Shown here one piece after another: positions 23,887-31,986 of a DNA stretch of 64,000 nucleotides. Position numbers and translations under genes: made by a program. Below the pieces are notes generated by a model, which had not been told where the DNA came from, searched no databases, and was given only the letters and a program-made list of their open reading frames with translations. Source of the DNA: Microlunatus parietis. GTDB lineage: Bacteria; Actinomycetota; Actinomycetes; Propionibacteriales; Propionibacteriaceae. The stretch spans positions 4,216,001-4,280,000 of the forward strand of contig NZ_JACCBU010000001.1 in assembly GCF_013407955.1 (NCBI RefSeq), given 5' to 3'. Each line of letters starts with the position of its first letter. Positions within the stretch are counted from its first letter, which is position 1.

Positions 23887-25120
23887 ATGACGTTCCCGAC
23901 CGACTTCTCCTGGGGGCGTGGCCAGCGCCGGGCATCAGAACGAGGGAGACAACGTCCACAGCGACATCTGGACCCTCGAGCACACCGAGCCGACGATCTT
24001 CCGCGAGCCGAGCGGGCCCGCCTGCCGCGCGTACGAGTTGTGGGAGACCGACCTCGACATCGTTCGCGACCTGGGTCTGAACGCGTACCGCTTCAGCGTC
24101 GAGTGGGCCCGGATCGAGCCGGCCCGCGGAACCGTCGACGCCGCCGCGCTGGACCACTACGAGCAGGTCGTCGACGGCGCGCTCGAGCGCGGCATCACGC
24201 CGTTGATCACGTTCTGCCACTTCGCCGCACCGCACTGGTTCGCGGCGTCGGGATCGTGGCTCGGCCCCGACGCGCCGCAGCTGTTCGGCGACCACTGCGA
24301 CCGCGTGATGGCGCGGGTCGGCGACCGGATCGGCGCCGGCATCACGCTCAACGAGCCGAACCTCGAGCAACTGCTGCAGGCGCTCGGGCACCTGCCGCCC
24401 GAGGCCGAGGAGGCCAAGCGCGCGATGCTGGCCGCGGCGGCGCGCAATGCCGGAACCGAGCGGTACTACGCCGCCAACGTCATCCCGGCGGACGATCAGT
24501 TCGCGCTGCGCGACGGGTTCCTCCGGGCCCACCGGGCCGGCAAGGCGGCGATCAAGGCACGACGCTCCGACCTTCCGGTTGGCGTCTCCGTCGCGATCGG
24601 CGACGATGTCGCGGTCGCGGGCGGTGAGGCCCGGCGCGACGCCCGGCGCGAGCAGGTGTACGACTTCTGGCTGCACGAGGCGCGGAACGACGACTTCATC
24701 GGCGTGCAGAACTACGAGCGGGTGTGGCACGGGCCCGACGGCGAGGTGTTCCCCGACGGGCCCCGCAACGGCATGGGCACCGTCATCTCCTACGCCTCGG
24801 TCGCCGGCGCCGCGCGCTACGCGTACGAGGTCTCGGGTGTCCCGGTGCTGGTGAGCGAACACGGGATCCAGACCGACGACGACGCCGTGCGGGCCGACTT
24901 CATCCCGGCCTCGCTCGCGGAGCTCGCGATCGAGGTCGAGCGCGGTACGCCGATCCTCGGCTACTGCCATTGGACGTTGATGGACAACTTCGAGTGGATC
25001 TTCGGCTACGGAGCAAAGCTCGGTCTCGTCGAGGTCGACCGGGAGACGTTCCGGCGCACCCCGAAGCCCAGCGCCGGCGTCTACGCCGACACCGTCCGTC
25101 GCTACCGGGAGCCGGTCTGA
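23887..25120 (+). pseudogene. glycoside hydrolase family 1 beta-glycosidase, frameshift near the start
   Basis: GH1 enzymes hydrolyse beta-glucosides or beta-galactosides with retention. The acid/base motif TLNEPN and the nucleophile motif VSEHG are both present, and GYCHWTLMDNFEW and AYRFSVEWARIEP are family signatures. The first ten codons from the ATG at 23887 (MTFPTDFSWG) are in another frame. Removing one G from the GGGGG run at 23912-23916 joins them to VASAGHQNEGDN. The total length, about 410 residues, is normal. It could be a sequencing error or a true loss of function; a GTG at 23918 could also start a shortened protein. The VOC gene follows on the other strand. Confidence 0.8.
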
Positions 25121-25151
25121 AACCGGACCCCGCCCGGGCCCTGCGTCGCCT

Positions 25152-25616
25152 CTAGATCACGCAGAACTCGTTGCCCTCCGGGTCGGCCAGGATCATGTGC
25201 GAGCCGTCGTCGTCGTCGACCCGGCGCAGTACGGTTGCGCCCGCCGCGACCAGCCGGGCGGCCTCGTCGTCCTGTCGCTGCCGGACCTGCTCGGCCGGAA
25301 GCCCCTTGGACACCTTGAGGTCGAGGTGCAGCCGGTTCTTGGCGGTCTTGTCCTCGGGCACGGCGAGGAAGAAGATGTCCGGCCGGTCCCGTCCCGAGAG
25401 GTCGATGATCGTCCGGGCCCGGTTGCGGCCCTCGGCCGGGAATCCCTGCTCGTCGGCCCAGCCGTCCCAGCTGTCGAACCCGGGCGGCGGTGCCCCGGCC
25501 GGCCGGTCCGGGTCGCTGCCCGGGAAGTCGTACCCCTCGAGGGCGGTCAGCCAGAACAGCGCGAGGCCGTGCGGGTCGCGGCAGTCGAACACCAGGTTGA
25601 CGTCGTAGCCGATCAT
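25152..25616 (-). CDS. VOC-family (glyoxalase-like) protein
   Basis: The 154-residue protein has two beta-alpha-beta-beta-beta units of the vicinal oxygen chelate fold. The first is VNLVFDCRDPHGLALFWLTALEGY (residues about 6-29). The second ends HMILADPEGNEFCVI, where the glutamate after GN is the usual metal ligand. Such proteins include glyoxalases, dioxygenases and antibiotic-binding proteins. The ATG at 25616 is chosen because the family begins there. It is unlikely to share a promoter with GH43, since a strong terminator lies between. Confidence 0.75.
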   Translation of the reverse strand: MIGYDVNLVFDCRDPHGLALFWLTALEGYDFPGSDPDRPAGAPPPGFDSWDGWADEQGFPAEGRNRARTIIDLSGRDRPDIFFLAVPEDKTAKNRLHLDLKVSKGLPAEQVRQRQDDEAARLVAAGATVLRRVDDDDGSHMILADPEGNEFCVI

Positions 25617-25652
25617 GGCGGTGAGCCTCCCAGACCGTACTGACAAAAGGAC

Positions 25653-25683
25653 GGAGCCGGGCTGGGTGGCCCAGCCCGGCTCC
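25653..25683 (-). terminator. strong hairpin terminator
   Basis: A perfect 14-bp stem closes a 3-base loop (arms GGAGCCGGGCTGGG and CCCAGCCCGGCTCC). It follows the GH43 gene stop on the minus strand by 24 bases. There is no U-run, as is common in actinobacteria. Confidence 0.8.
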
Positions 25684-25707
25684 TGGCGTCACGGTTGCCC
25701 GGGACGG

Positions 25708-26805
25708 TCAGTCGACGTAGAAGCCGCCGGAGTTGAGCTTGAGCTCACCGATGATCGGGTGGCGCCGGTCGGCGGCGGTGTCGTACCAGTGCCAGACGAC
25801 GCAGCGGCGGTTTCCGGAGGTGTAGAAGACGTCCATCCCGCCGGGGCCGGCGTGGTTGCCGGGCAGGCCGCGGTAGGGGCCGAGCCCGCCGGCACCGGTG
25901 TAGCCGAAGTACGGCTGGTTCGCGCCGTCCTGCAACAGTCGGCAACGGCTGGACGGCAGCGGGCTGGTGCCGCAGTCGGCGATGCCGGTCGAGTAGCGGG
26001 CGCTGCGCCAGTTGTTGCCGGAGAACATGAGGTAGTAGTGGCCGGCGCCGCCGACGAAGATCGACGGATTCTCGATCACGTGGGTCGTCCCGGACATGTT
26101 CGTGGATTCCCAGACGAGGTCCGTGCTCTTCAACAGGTCCCGACGGGTGTTCCAGAGCGCGAACCCGTTGGAGCCGACCTGCACGACGGAGATCCCGGTC
26201 TGCGGCCACGAGGTGATCGCGTCGTCCCGGTAGACGACGTAGAGCTTGCCATCAGCGACGAAGGGATCAGCGTCGATGGCCCACCGGCCGCCGCCTGGGC
26301 ACGCCCACTCGCCCCGATCGGTGAACGGCGACTTGGCACCGCCGGACGTGGCCAGCCCGATGCACTTCTGACTGGTGCCCTTCTTCGTTGCCGTGTAGTA
26401 CATGAAGTAGGTGCCGTTGAATTCGACCACTCCCGGCGCCCAGACCTCTTTGAGCTTGTTCTCGTCGAGTTCATCCGCCCAGGGGCCAGGGCCTGAGGGC
26501 AGTGCATCGCCTGCGGCGCAGTTGGACATGCCCACCGTGTCGCCTGATCCGTGATTGAGGAAGGGTACGTACAGCTTCACGCCCGTCGGGGCGCCGCAGC
26601 GTGGGCCCGCTCCGGAGCCGACGTTCGTTCCGTAGGTGACGTAGGTGCCGTCCTTGGCCAGCACCGTGTTGGGATCGGCGAGTGGGAACGTCGACGAGGG
26701 GGTGGCGGCGTTCGCCGCGATCGGCCCCGTGGCCAGCGATGCGGTAACGATCAGCACCAAGGCCAGGGCTGATGTGAGCAGGGTGGATTTTCCGAGTCTG
26801 GTCAT
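25708..26805 (-). CDS. exported glycoside hydrolase family 43-like protein
   Basis: The 365-residue protein has a signal peptide (LLTSALALVLIVTASLATG, ending ANA-AT near residue 33). The five-bladed propeller of GH43 is marked by PLADPNTVLAKDGTYVTYGT (general-base Asp near residue 44), APGVVEFNGTYFMYYTA, IDADPFVADGKLYVVY (pKa-modulating Asp) and HVIENPSIFVGG (general-acid Glu near 243). These enzymes cut alpha-arabinofuranosides or beta-xylosides in plant polysaccharides. The substrate is unknown. An AGAGGGAG ribosome binding site precedes the ATG. No partner gene is in the same direction. Confidence 0.82.
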   Translation of the reverse strand: MTRLGKSTLLTSALALVLIVTASLATGPIAANAATPSSTFPLADPNTVLAKDGTYVTYGTNVGSGAGPRCGAPTGVKLYVPFLNHGSGDTVGMSNCAAGDALPSGPGPWADELDENKLKEVWAPGVVEFNGTYFMYYTATKKGTSQKCIGLATSGGAKSPFTDRGEWACPGGGRWAIDADPFVADGKLYVVYRDDAITSWPQTGISVVQVGSNGFALWNTRRDLLKSTDLVWESTNMSGTTHVIENPSIFVGGAGHYYLMFSGNNWRSARYSTGIADCGTSPLPSSRCRLLQDGANQPYFGYTGAGGLGPYRGLPGNHAGPGGMDVFYTSGNRRCVVWHWYDTAADRRHPIIGELKLNSGGFYVD

Positions 26806-26992
26806 TGCGTACTCCCTCTGAAGCGGGGACAGCCGACAGGTCGAATTGTTCTGGCGCCACTTCGCTTCAACAAGATCGACTCGTCCATCTGGTCAAAACC
26901 GTTCAGATGCGGGACGATCAATAGCGGTTCTCGGGGAATCTCGGGCCTGCTTGCTTGCCCGGGTTTGTTGAGGGCGAGCGGAGTGGTGCGGG

Positions 26993-28465
26993 ATGCAGGA
27001 ACTGCGGGGGCGGCTCGGGAGGCCGCTGACCCTTCGGAAACTCTGGCCGGTGCTGGCCGCGGCGCTGCTCACCGCCGCCTGGATCATCCTGCCGGCCTCG
27101 CCCGTGATCGCGGCAACCACCGAGGTCGGTACGCCCGGCGAACTGGCGGCCGCGTTCGGCAAGGCGAACGGCGACGGCGTAGTCCGGTTGACCGCGGACA
27201 TCACGGTGACCGCGACCGACGAAGCGATCATGGTGCCGGCCGGGCGGGAAGCCGTCCTCGATCTGACCGGGCATGCGCTGACGATCACCGGCCGGGACCG
27301 CGGCGCCGGGCTCGGCGTACCGGAGCGGGCGTCCTTGATCATCCGCGACTCGGCCGGCGGCGGAACGCTCACCGCCCAAGGCGCGCCCGGCGGTGCCGGA
27401 ATCGGCGGCGGGGACAACGCCGGTGCCGGCAAGATCACCGTCGAGAGCGGTACGGTCTCGGCGACCGGCGGCACCTCGGGCGCGGCGATCGGCGGCGGTT
27501 ATCTCGGCGGCGGCGGCACGATCATGATCACCGGCGGTACGGTCTCGGCGGCCGGTGGCGAGTACGGTGCCGGAATCGGCGGCGGCCAGGGTGGGGCCAG
27601 CGGCATGATCACGATCAACGGTGGAACGGTCGGCGCCCGCGGCGGCAACCGGGCCGCGGGTCTCGGCGGCAACGTCGCGACGCCGGCAGGCGCGATCATG
27701 ATCAACGGCGGCGCCGTGACCGCGACCGGCGGGCCCGCCGGCGCCGGAATCGGCGGCGGGATAGAGAATCCGGGGGGCCGGATCATGATCAACGACGGTA
27801 CCGTCACGGCCACCGGAGGCGCCGAGTCCGCCGGGATCGGCGGCGGCTGGAACGGTGCCGGGGGCGAGGTGACCATCGCCGGCGGCACGATCGCGGCCAT
27901 GGGCGGCCGGACCGGGGCCGGCATCGGTGGCGGCACCGAGGGCGCCGGCGGCACGACCATGATCACCGGCGGTACGGTCACCGCGGACGGCGCCGACTTC
28001 GCGGCCGGGATCGGCGGCGGCAACGGGACCGGCGGTACCGCCGGGACGATCACGATCAACGGCGGCACGGTCCGGGCCACGGCCCAGCGCGGCGCCGGGA
28101 TCGGCGGCGGCGATCTGGCCGCCGGCGGCACCGTGATCATCGGCGCCGGCGCGGATGTCACCGCCTCCTCGGTGACCGGCTCGGCGATCGGAGCCGGCGC
28201 CGGCTCGACCGGGTTCGGCTCGCTGAGCAACGCCGGCACGGTGACGATCGACTCCGGCACCCTGCTGGTCCCGGCCGGAGCGACCCTGATGAACTCGGGC
28301 CGGCTGGCCGGCGCCGGTGCACTCGCCGGGGCCGGCACCGTGCAGAACACCGGCGTGGTCAGCCCCACGCTCACCGTCGCCGCCGGGCTCTCGGTGCTGC
28401 GCAACGACTACCGGTTCGCCTTCGATCCCGTACCGGGCAACGAATCGGCCGGGACCGCGCGCTGA
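26993..28465 (+). CDS. exported glycine-rich solenoid repeat protein
   Basis: The 490-residue protein has a signal peptide with a hydrophobic core WPVLAAALLTAAWIILP (residues about 18-34) and cleavage near AATT. A region of about 65 residues with beta strands follows. Then come about nine repeats of near-constant length (29 residues) of the form TIxINGGTVxAxGGxxGAGI followed by GGG and a variable turn, from about residue 120 to 390. The regular strand-turn pattern points to a beta-solenoid adhesin or carbohydrate-binding surface protein. There is no sorting signal or membrane anchor at the end. I do not recognise a named family for the repeats. Confidence 0.7.
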   Translation: MQELRGRLGRPLTLRKLWPVLAAALLTAAWIILPASPVIAATTEVGTPGELAAAFGKANGDGVVRLTADITVTATDEAIMVPAGREAVLDLTGHALTITGRDRGAGLGVPERASLIIRDSAGGGTLTAQGAPGGAGIGGGDNAGAGKITVESGTVSATGGTSGAAIGGGYLGGGGTIMITGGTVSAAGGEYGAGIGGGQGGASGMITINGGTVGARGGNRAAGLGGNVATPAGAIMINGGAVTATGGPAGAGIGGGIENPGGRIMINDGTVTATGGAESAGIGGGWNGAGGEVTIAGGTIAAMGGRTGAGIGGGTEGAGGTTMITGGTVTADGADFAAGIGGGNGTGGTAGTITINGGTVRATAQRGAGIGGGDLAAGGTVIIGAGADVTASSVTGSAIGAGAGSTGFGSLSNAGTVTIDSGTLLVPAGATLMNSGRLAGAGALAGAGTVQNTGVVSPTLTVAAGLSVLRNDYRFAFDPVPGNESAGTAR

Positions 28466-28479
28466 GACAGAATGCTCCG

Positions 28480-29103
28480 GTGACCGACCCCGACGGCAGC
28501 GAGCCCTTCGACCAGCCCGGCGTCGGCCCGCACCCCGAGCCGTGGCCCGACGACCCGCGGCTGGACCCGGAACTGCTCGCGGCCGGCGACCGGCGCAACG
28601 TGATCGACCGCTACCGGTACTGGCGGCTGGACGCGATCGTCGCGGACCTTGATCGACAACGGCACCCGCTCCGGGTCGCGATCCAGAACTGGGAGCACGA
28701 CTTCAACATCGGCTCGATCGTGCGCACGGCGAACGCGTACAACGTCGCCGGGGTGCACATCGTCGGCCGGCGGCGCTGGAACCGGCGCGGCGCGATGGTC
28801 ACCGACCGCTATCTGCAGGTGGAACACCATCCGACCGTCGCCGACCTCGCGGACCGGATGGCCGAGCTGGACACGATCATGATCGGTGTCGACAACCTGC
28901 CCGGCAGCCTGCCGCTGGAACGCACCGAGCTGCCGCAGCGCTGCTGCCTGGTCTTCGGCTCGGAGGGACCGGGGCTCACCGACGAGCTGGTCGCCGCCTG
29001 CCGGGACCTGGTCGCGATCACGCAGTACGGGTCCACCCGCTCGATCAACGCCGGCGCGGCCGCGGCGATCGCCATGTATCACTGGGCTTTACGCTGGGCC
29101 TGA
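28480..29103 (+). CDS. SpoU/TrmH-family RNA 2'-O-methyltransferase
   Basis: The 207-residue protein has the SPOUT knot motifs: FNIGSIVRTANAYNVAGVHIVG near residues 75-96, LVFGSEGPGL near 152-161 and SINAGAAAAIAMY near 182-194. It methylates a ribose in tRNA or rRNA with SAM. The GTG at 28480 is 14 bases after the solenoid gene stop. It occupies the place of Rv0380c in Mycobacterium tuberculosis, between pyrE and fba, and belongs to the conserved backbone. The exact RNA target is not known. Confidence 0.85.
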   Translation: MTDPDGSEPFDQPGVGPHPEPWPDDPRLDPELLAAGDRRNVIDRYRYWRLDAIVADLDRQRHPLRVAIQNWEHDFNIGSIVRTANAYNVAGVHIVGRRRWNRRGAMVTDRYLQVEHHPTVADLADRMAELDTIMIGVDNLPGSLPLERTELPQRCCLVFGSEGPGLTDELVAACRDLVAITQYGSTRSINAGAAAAIAMYHWALRWA

Positions 29104-29187
29104 AGAATTCCTTCCGGTGAACTGTCGATTTCTGTCGCCGGCCGTCGTGGATCCGGTGTCAGAATCGATCGACGGAAGGACAATCCG

Positions 29188-29553
29188 ATGAAGTACGTCT
29201 TGATGTTCACCAGCCGGCCCGACCTCGACGCGGCCGTGCCCGCGGAGCGGCAGCAGGAGGTCTACCAGGCCATCTTCGGCTGGTTCCAGCAGAACGGCGC
29301 GGCGATCACCGACTCCGGTGCCGAGTTGCAGGGCCAGGAGACCGCGACCACCGTCAAGTCCGGCGACGGCGGCGGTGACCCGGTCGTGGTCGACGGGCCG
29401 TTCATCGAGGGCAAGGAGTCGATCGGCGGCTTCAGCATTATCGACGTCCCGGACCTCGACGCGGCGATCGCCCTGGCCAAGAGCTGGCCGTCGCTGGCCC
29501 TGCCCGGGGTGGCTGTCGAGATCCGGCCGATCGTCGACCACGCGGCGATGTGA
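29188..29553 (+). CDS. YciI-like DGPF-domain protein, ECF42 partner
   Basis: The 121-residue protein has a YciI/DGPF ferredoxin-like fold: MKYVLMFTSRPD, the DGPF-type motif VVVDGPFIEGKESIGGFSII near residues 67-86, and a C-terminal VEIRPIV. Such proteins are the constant genomic partner of ECF42 sigma factors, and the gene ends in a GTGA overlap with the sigma factor gene. Its action is unknown; a redox or signal-sensing role has been proposed for the group. A GGAAGGACAATCCG region provides the ribosome binding site. Confidence 0.85.
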   Translation: MKYVLMFTSRPDLDAAVPAERQQEVYQAIFGWFQQNGAAITDSGAELQGQETATTVKSGDGGGDPVVVDGPFIEGKESIGGFSIIDVPDLDAAIALAKSWPSLALPGVAVEIRPIVDHAAM

Positions 29554-30779
29554 CCGCACCTCCGGCCGATCATGCCGACGCAGAGTTGGCACGGATCGTC
29601 CGGGCCGAAGCGGGTTTGATCGTCGCGCACCTGCACCGCCGGCTCGGTGACTTCGACGTCGCCGAGGAGGCGGTGCAGCTGGCGATCACCGACGCGCTCC
29701 GGGTCTGGCGGCGGGACGGCCCGCCGCCGAATCCGGGCGGCTGGCTGTCCACCACCGCCCGCCGGCGCGCAATCGACCTGCTCCGTCGCCAGTCCCGGGA
29801 GCTCCGGCGGCTCGATGATCAAGGTGTCGACGAGCCGGCGGTACGGGAGCCGGCGGCGACCGGGTCCGGGCGGGAGTTGGACGAACGGCTGCCGATGCTG
29901 TTCGCCTGTTGCCATCCGGCGCTTGCGGCGGAGACCCGGCTGCCGCTGACCCTGCGGGCCGTGGTCGGCCTGACCACCGAGCAGATCGCCAGGGCGTTCC
30001 TCACCCCGACTGCGACGATGGCGCAGCGCCTGGTCCGGGCCAAGCGCAAGATCACCGCGGCCGGGATCTCCTTCGCGCTTCCCGACGAAGATCAACTTCC
30101 GGCGCGGTTGGACGACGTGCTGTCGGTGATCACGGTCGCGTACAACACCGGCTATCTCGACGCCGATGATCAACAGCTGGCCGGCGACATGCTCTGGCTG
30201 GCCGAACTCGTGGCCCGGCAGTTGCCGGACCAGCCGGAGGCATGGGGCCTGCTCGCCCTGCTCACCCTGCAACAGGCTCGGGCAGGAGCCCGGCTCGGCA
30301 CCGACGGCCGGCTGGTGTTACTGGCGGATCAAGATCGCGAACGCTGGGACCTGGCCATGATCAACCGGGCCGACCGGTTCCTCGAGCTGGCCGCGCAAGC
30401 CCGCGCGCCCGGCCGGTTCCAGCTGCAGGCGGCGATCGCCGCCTGCCACGCCGCCGCACCGTCCTGGACGGACACCGACTGGCTGCAGATCGTCACGCTC
30501 TACGACCTGCTGCTGCGCCATGACCCGTCGCCCGTGATCAGGCTCAACCGGGCCGTGGCGGTGGCCGAGCTGGCCGGGCCGGCGGCGGCGCTGGTCGAGG
30601 TGGAGCCGCTGGCCGAGCGGCTGGACGGCTACTACCTGCTGCACGCCGTACGGGCCCGGCTGTTGCACCGGGTCGGCCGCCACGACGAGGGCCGGGCCGC
30701 GGACCGGCGGGCGCTGGAGCTGGCCGCGAACCCGATCGAGCAGGAACTGCTCCGGGCCCGGCTGGCCGAGCCAGGCTGA
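29550..30779 (+). CDS. ECF42-group RNA polymerase sigma factor
   Basis: The 409-residue protein has sigma region 2 (LGDFDVAEEAVQLAITDALRVW, residues about 33-54), region 4 (GLTTEQIARAFLTPTATMAQRLVRAK, about 139-164), and a long C-terminal TPR-like extension (DUF6596 type) with LNRAVAVAELAGPAAAL near 331-347. This length, extension and the DGPF partner define group ECF42, which lacks an anti-sigma factor and is probably controlled by its own extension. The GTG start overlaps the YciI stop (GTGA). A second copy of the same module is at 37591-39267 on the other strand. Confidence 0.87.
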   Translation: MTAPPADHADAELARIVRAEAGLIVAHLHRRLGDFDVAEEAVQLAITDALRVWRRDGPPPNPGGWLSTTARRRAIDLLRRQSRELRRLDDQGVDEPAVREPAATGSGRELDERLPMLFACCHPALAAETRLPLTLRAVVGLTTEQIARAFLTPTATMAQRLVRAKRKITAAGISFALPDEDQLPARLDDVLSVITVAYNTGYLDADDQQLAGDMLWLAELVARQLPDQPEAWGLLALLTLQQARAGARLGTDGRLVLLADQDRERWDLAMINRADRFLELAAQARAPGRFQLQAAIAACHAAAPSWTDTDWLQIVTLYDLLLRHDPSPVIRLNRAVAVAELAGPAAALVEVEPLAERLDGYYLLHAVRARLLHRVGRHDEGRAADRRALELAANPIEQELLRARLAEPG

Positions 30780-30800
30780 GCCGCCCCGTCTCCCACCTCC

Positions 30801-30860
30801 GCTGACTGGGCACAAGGCAGCCGATCTGTCGGTGCGTCGCTGCAGAGGTGCCCAGTCAGC
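30801..30860 (+). repeat. dispersed hairpin repeat, copy C (divergent)
   Basis: The ends GCTGACTGGGCAC and GTGCCCAGTCAGC are perfect reverse complements, and the middle keeps the GGTGCGTCGCTGCA core. It is the most divergent of the five copies. It lies 22 bases after the ECF42 stop and may end its transcript. Confidence 0.7.
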
Positions 30861-30986
30861 GATCTCCGGTCGTTGTGCCGCGGCGATCTGTGGTCGACTT
30901 TTCGGCGTCAGGGAGTGACGCTGACGTGAACCTTGGGCGCACCTGAGCCGGACCTGCTTGTCGTGGCCGAAACATGTCCGTAAATT

Positions 30987-31007
30987 ACTGGTATTGACTG
31001 GTCTACC
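30987..31007. promoter_or_regulatory. GntR/DasR-like operator before the GntR gene
   Basis: ACTGGTATTGACTGGTCTACC contains two ACTGGT half-sites ten bases apart. GACTGGTCTACC resembles the DasR/NagR-type consensus ACTGGTCTAGACCA. It lies just upstream of AGGAG (31011) and would give autoregulation of the GntR gene. Confidence 0.5.
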
Positions 31008-31036
31008 TTCAGGAGCGCGATGCGAACGACCCGAGC

Positions 31037-31858
31037 ATGGACGTGACGAGCCCCATGCCTCCCAGCTCCACACCTCAGCTCGAGCCAGCGACGTTGACCG
31101 CGGCCATGGACATCGGTCGCTACCGGATCGACCGGCCGATCGGCGCGGCGACCACGAAGCGGGCCCAAGTCCGCGACATCCTGGAACGCCTGATCGACGC
31201 CGAGCTCCATCCCGGCGACGCCATCCCGTCCGAGCGGGCGCTGGTGGTCCGGCTCGGGGTCAGCCGGGTCACCGTACGGCAGGCGATCGCGGACCTGGTC
31301 GAGGCCGGGGTGCTGGAACGCGTGCACGGCAAGGGCACCTACGTTACCGGGCCGCAGGTGGACTCGCGGCTGCACCTGACCTCGTTCTCCCGGGAGATGC
31401 GCGACCGCGGCCTGATCCCGGCGACCGTGGTGTTGTCGGCCACCGACGAACCGGCCGGCGACGACGTCGCGTACGCACTGCGGATCAGGCCCGGCCAGCC
31501 GGTGATCCGGGTCGAGCGCCTGCGCACCGCCGACGGCACGCCGATGGCGTACGAGGTCGGCTACTACCCGGCCGCCCTGTTCCCGGGCCTGCTGCAGCGC
31601 GAGCTCGGCACCCTCTACGACATCTTCGCCAGCGAGTACGGCGTCGTCGTGACCAGCGGCGAACAGACCGTCCGCGCCGAGTCCGCCGACGCCCACCAGG
31701 CCCGGATCCTCGGCATCGCCCGCCGCGCGCCGCTGCTGGTGCAGGAACGGGTCACCCACGCCGGTGACCGGGTGATCGAGCTCTCCACGTCCTGGTACCG
31801 GGCTGACCGGTACCGGATCCACATGGCGATCACCCCGCGCGGCGCCCGCGAGAACTAG
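31037..31858 (+). CDS. GntR-family (HutC/UTRA) transcriptional regulator
   Basis: The 273-residue regulator has a winged HTH (IPSERALVVRLGVSRVTVRQ near residues 63-82) and a UTRA effector domain that begins near LHLTSFSREMRDRG. It ends with LSTSWYRADRYRIHMAI. UTRA regulators sense phosphosugars or amino acids, and the operator-like sequence upstream is DasR-like, so an aminosugar phosphate is a reasonable guess. The exported sialidase-like protein downstream fits that idea. An AGGAG lies before a tiny 8-codon frame at 31020-31046 that overlaps the ATG at 31037, so start use may be coupled. An ATG at 31055 is also in frame. Confidence 0.82.
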   Translation: MDVTSPMPPSSTPQLEPATLTAAMDIGRYRIDRPIGAATTKRAQVRDILERLIDAELHPGDAIPSERALVVRLGVSRVTVRQAIADLVEAGVLERVHGKGTYVTGPQVDSRLHLTSFSREMRDRGLIPATVVLSATDEPAGDDVAYALRIRPGQPVIRVERLRTADGTPMAYEVGYYPAALFPGLLQRELGTLYDIFASEYGVVVTSGEQTVRAESADAHQARILGIARRAPLLVQERVTHAGDRVIELSTSWYRADRYRIHMAITPRGAREN

Positions 31859-31868
31859 GCGCCCAAGG

Positions 31869-31893
31869 CCCTGAGCCTGTCGCAGGGCAGGCC
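31869..31893. repeat. CCCTGAGCCTGTCGNAGGG repeat, single arm
   Basis: CCCTGAGCCTGTCGCAGGG plus GCAGGCC, one arm of the repeat also seen at 10639 and 63756. The opposite arm is absent here. It lies between the GntR and sialidase-like genes. Confidence 0.55.
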
Positions 31894-31986
31894 GTTCGAA
31901 CGCGCCTGGACAACCCCTGCCCACGCGGGGTCTTAACGTTGTAACCTTCTGGCAGCCCGATGACGTGCCAAGAGAGGATGCCGACG

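Noticed and set aside
26965-28400. Plus-strand R/H/D-rich frame overlapping the solenoid gene
   Set aside because: It is the solenoid repeat read out of frame (repeated RRRDHDH stretches) and only its 3' part, in frame with the real SpoU gene, is meaningful.
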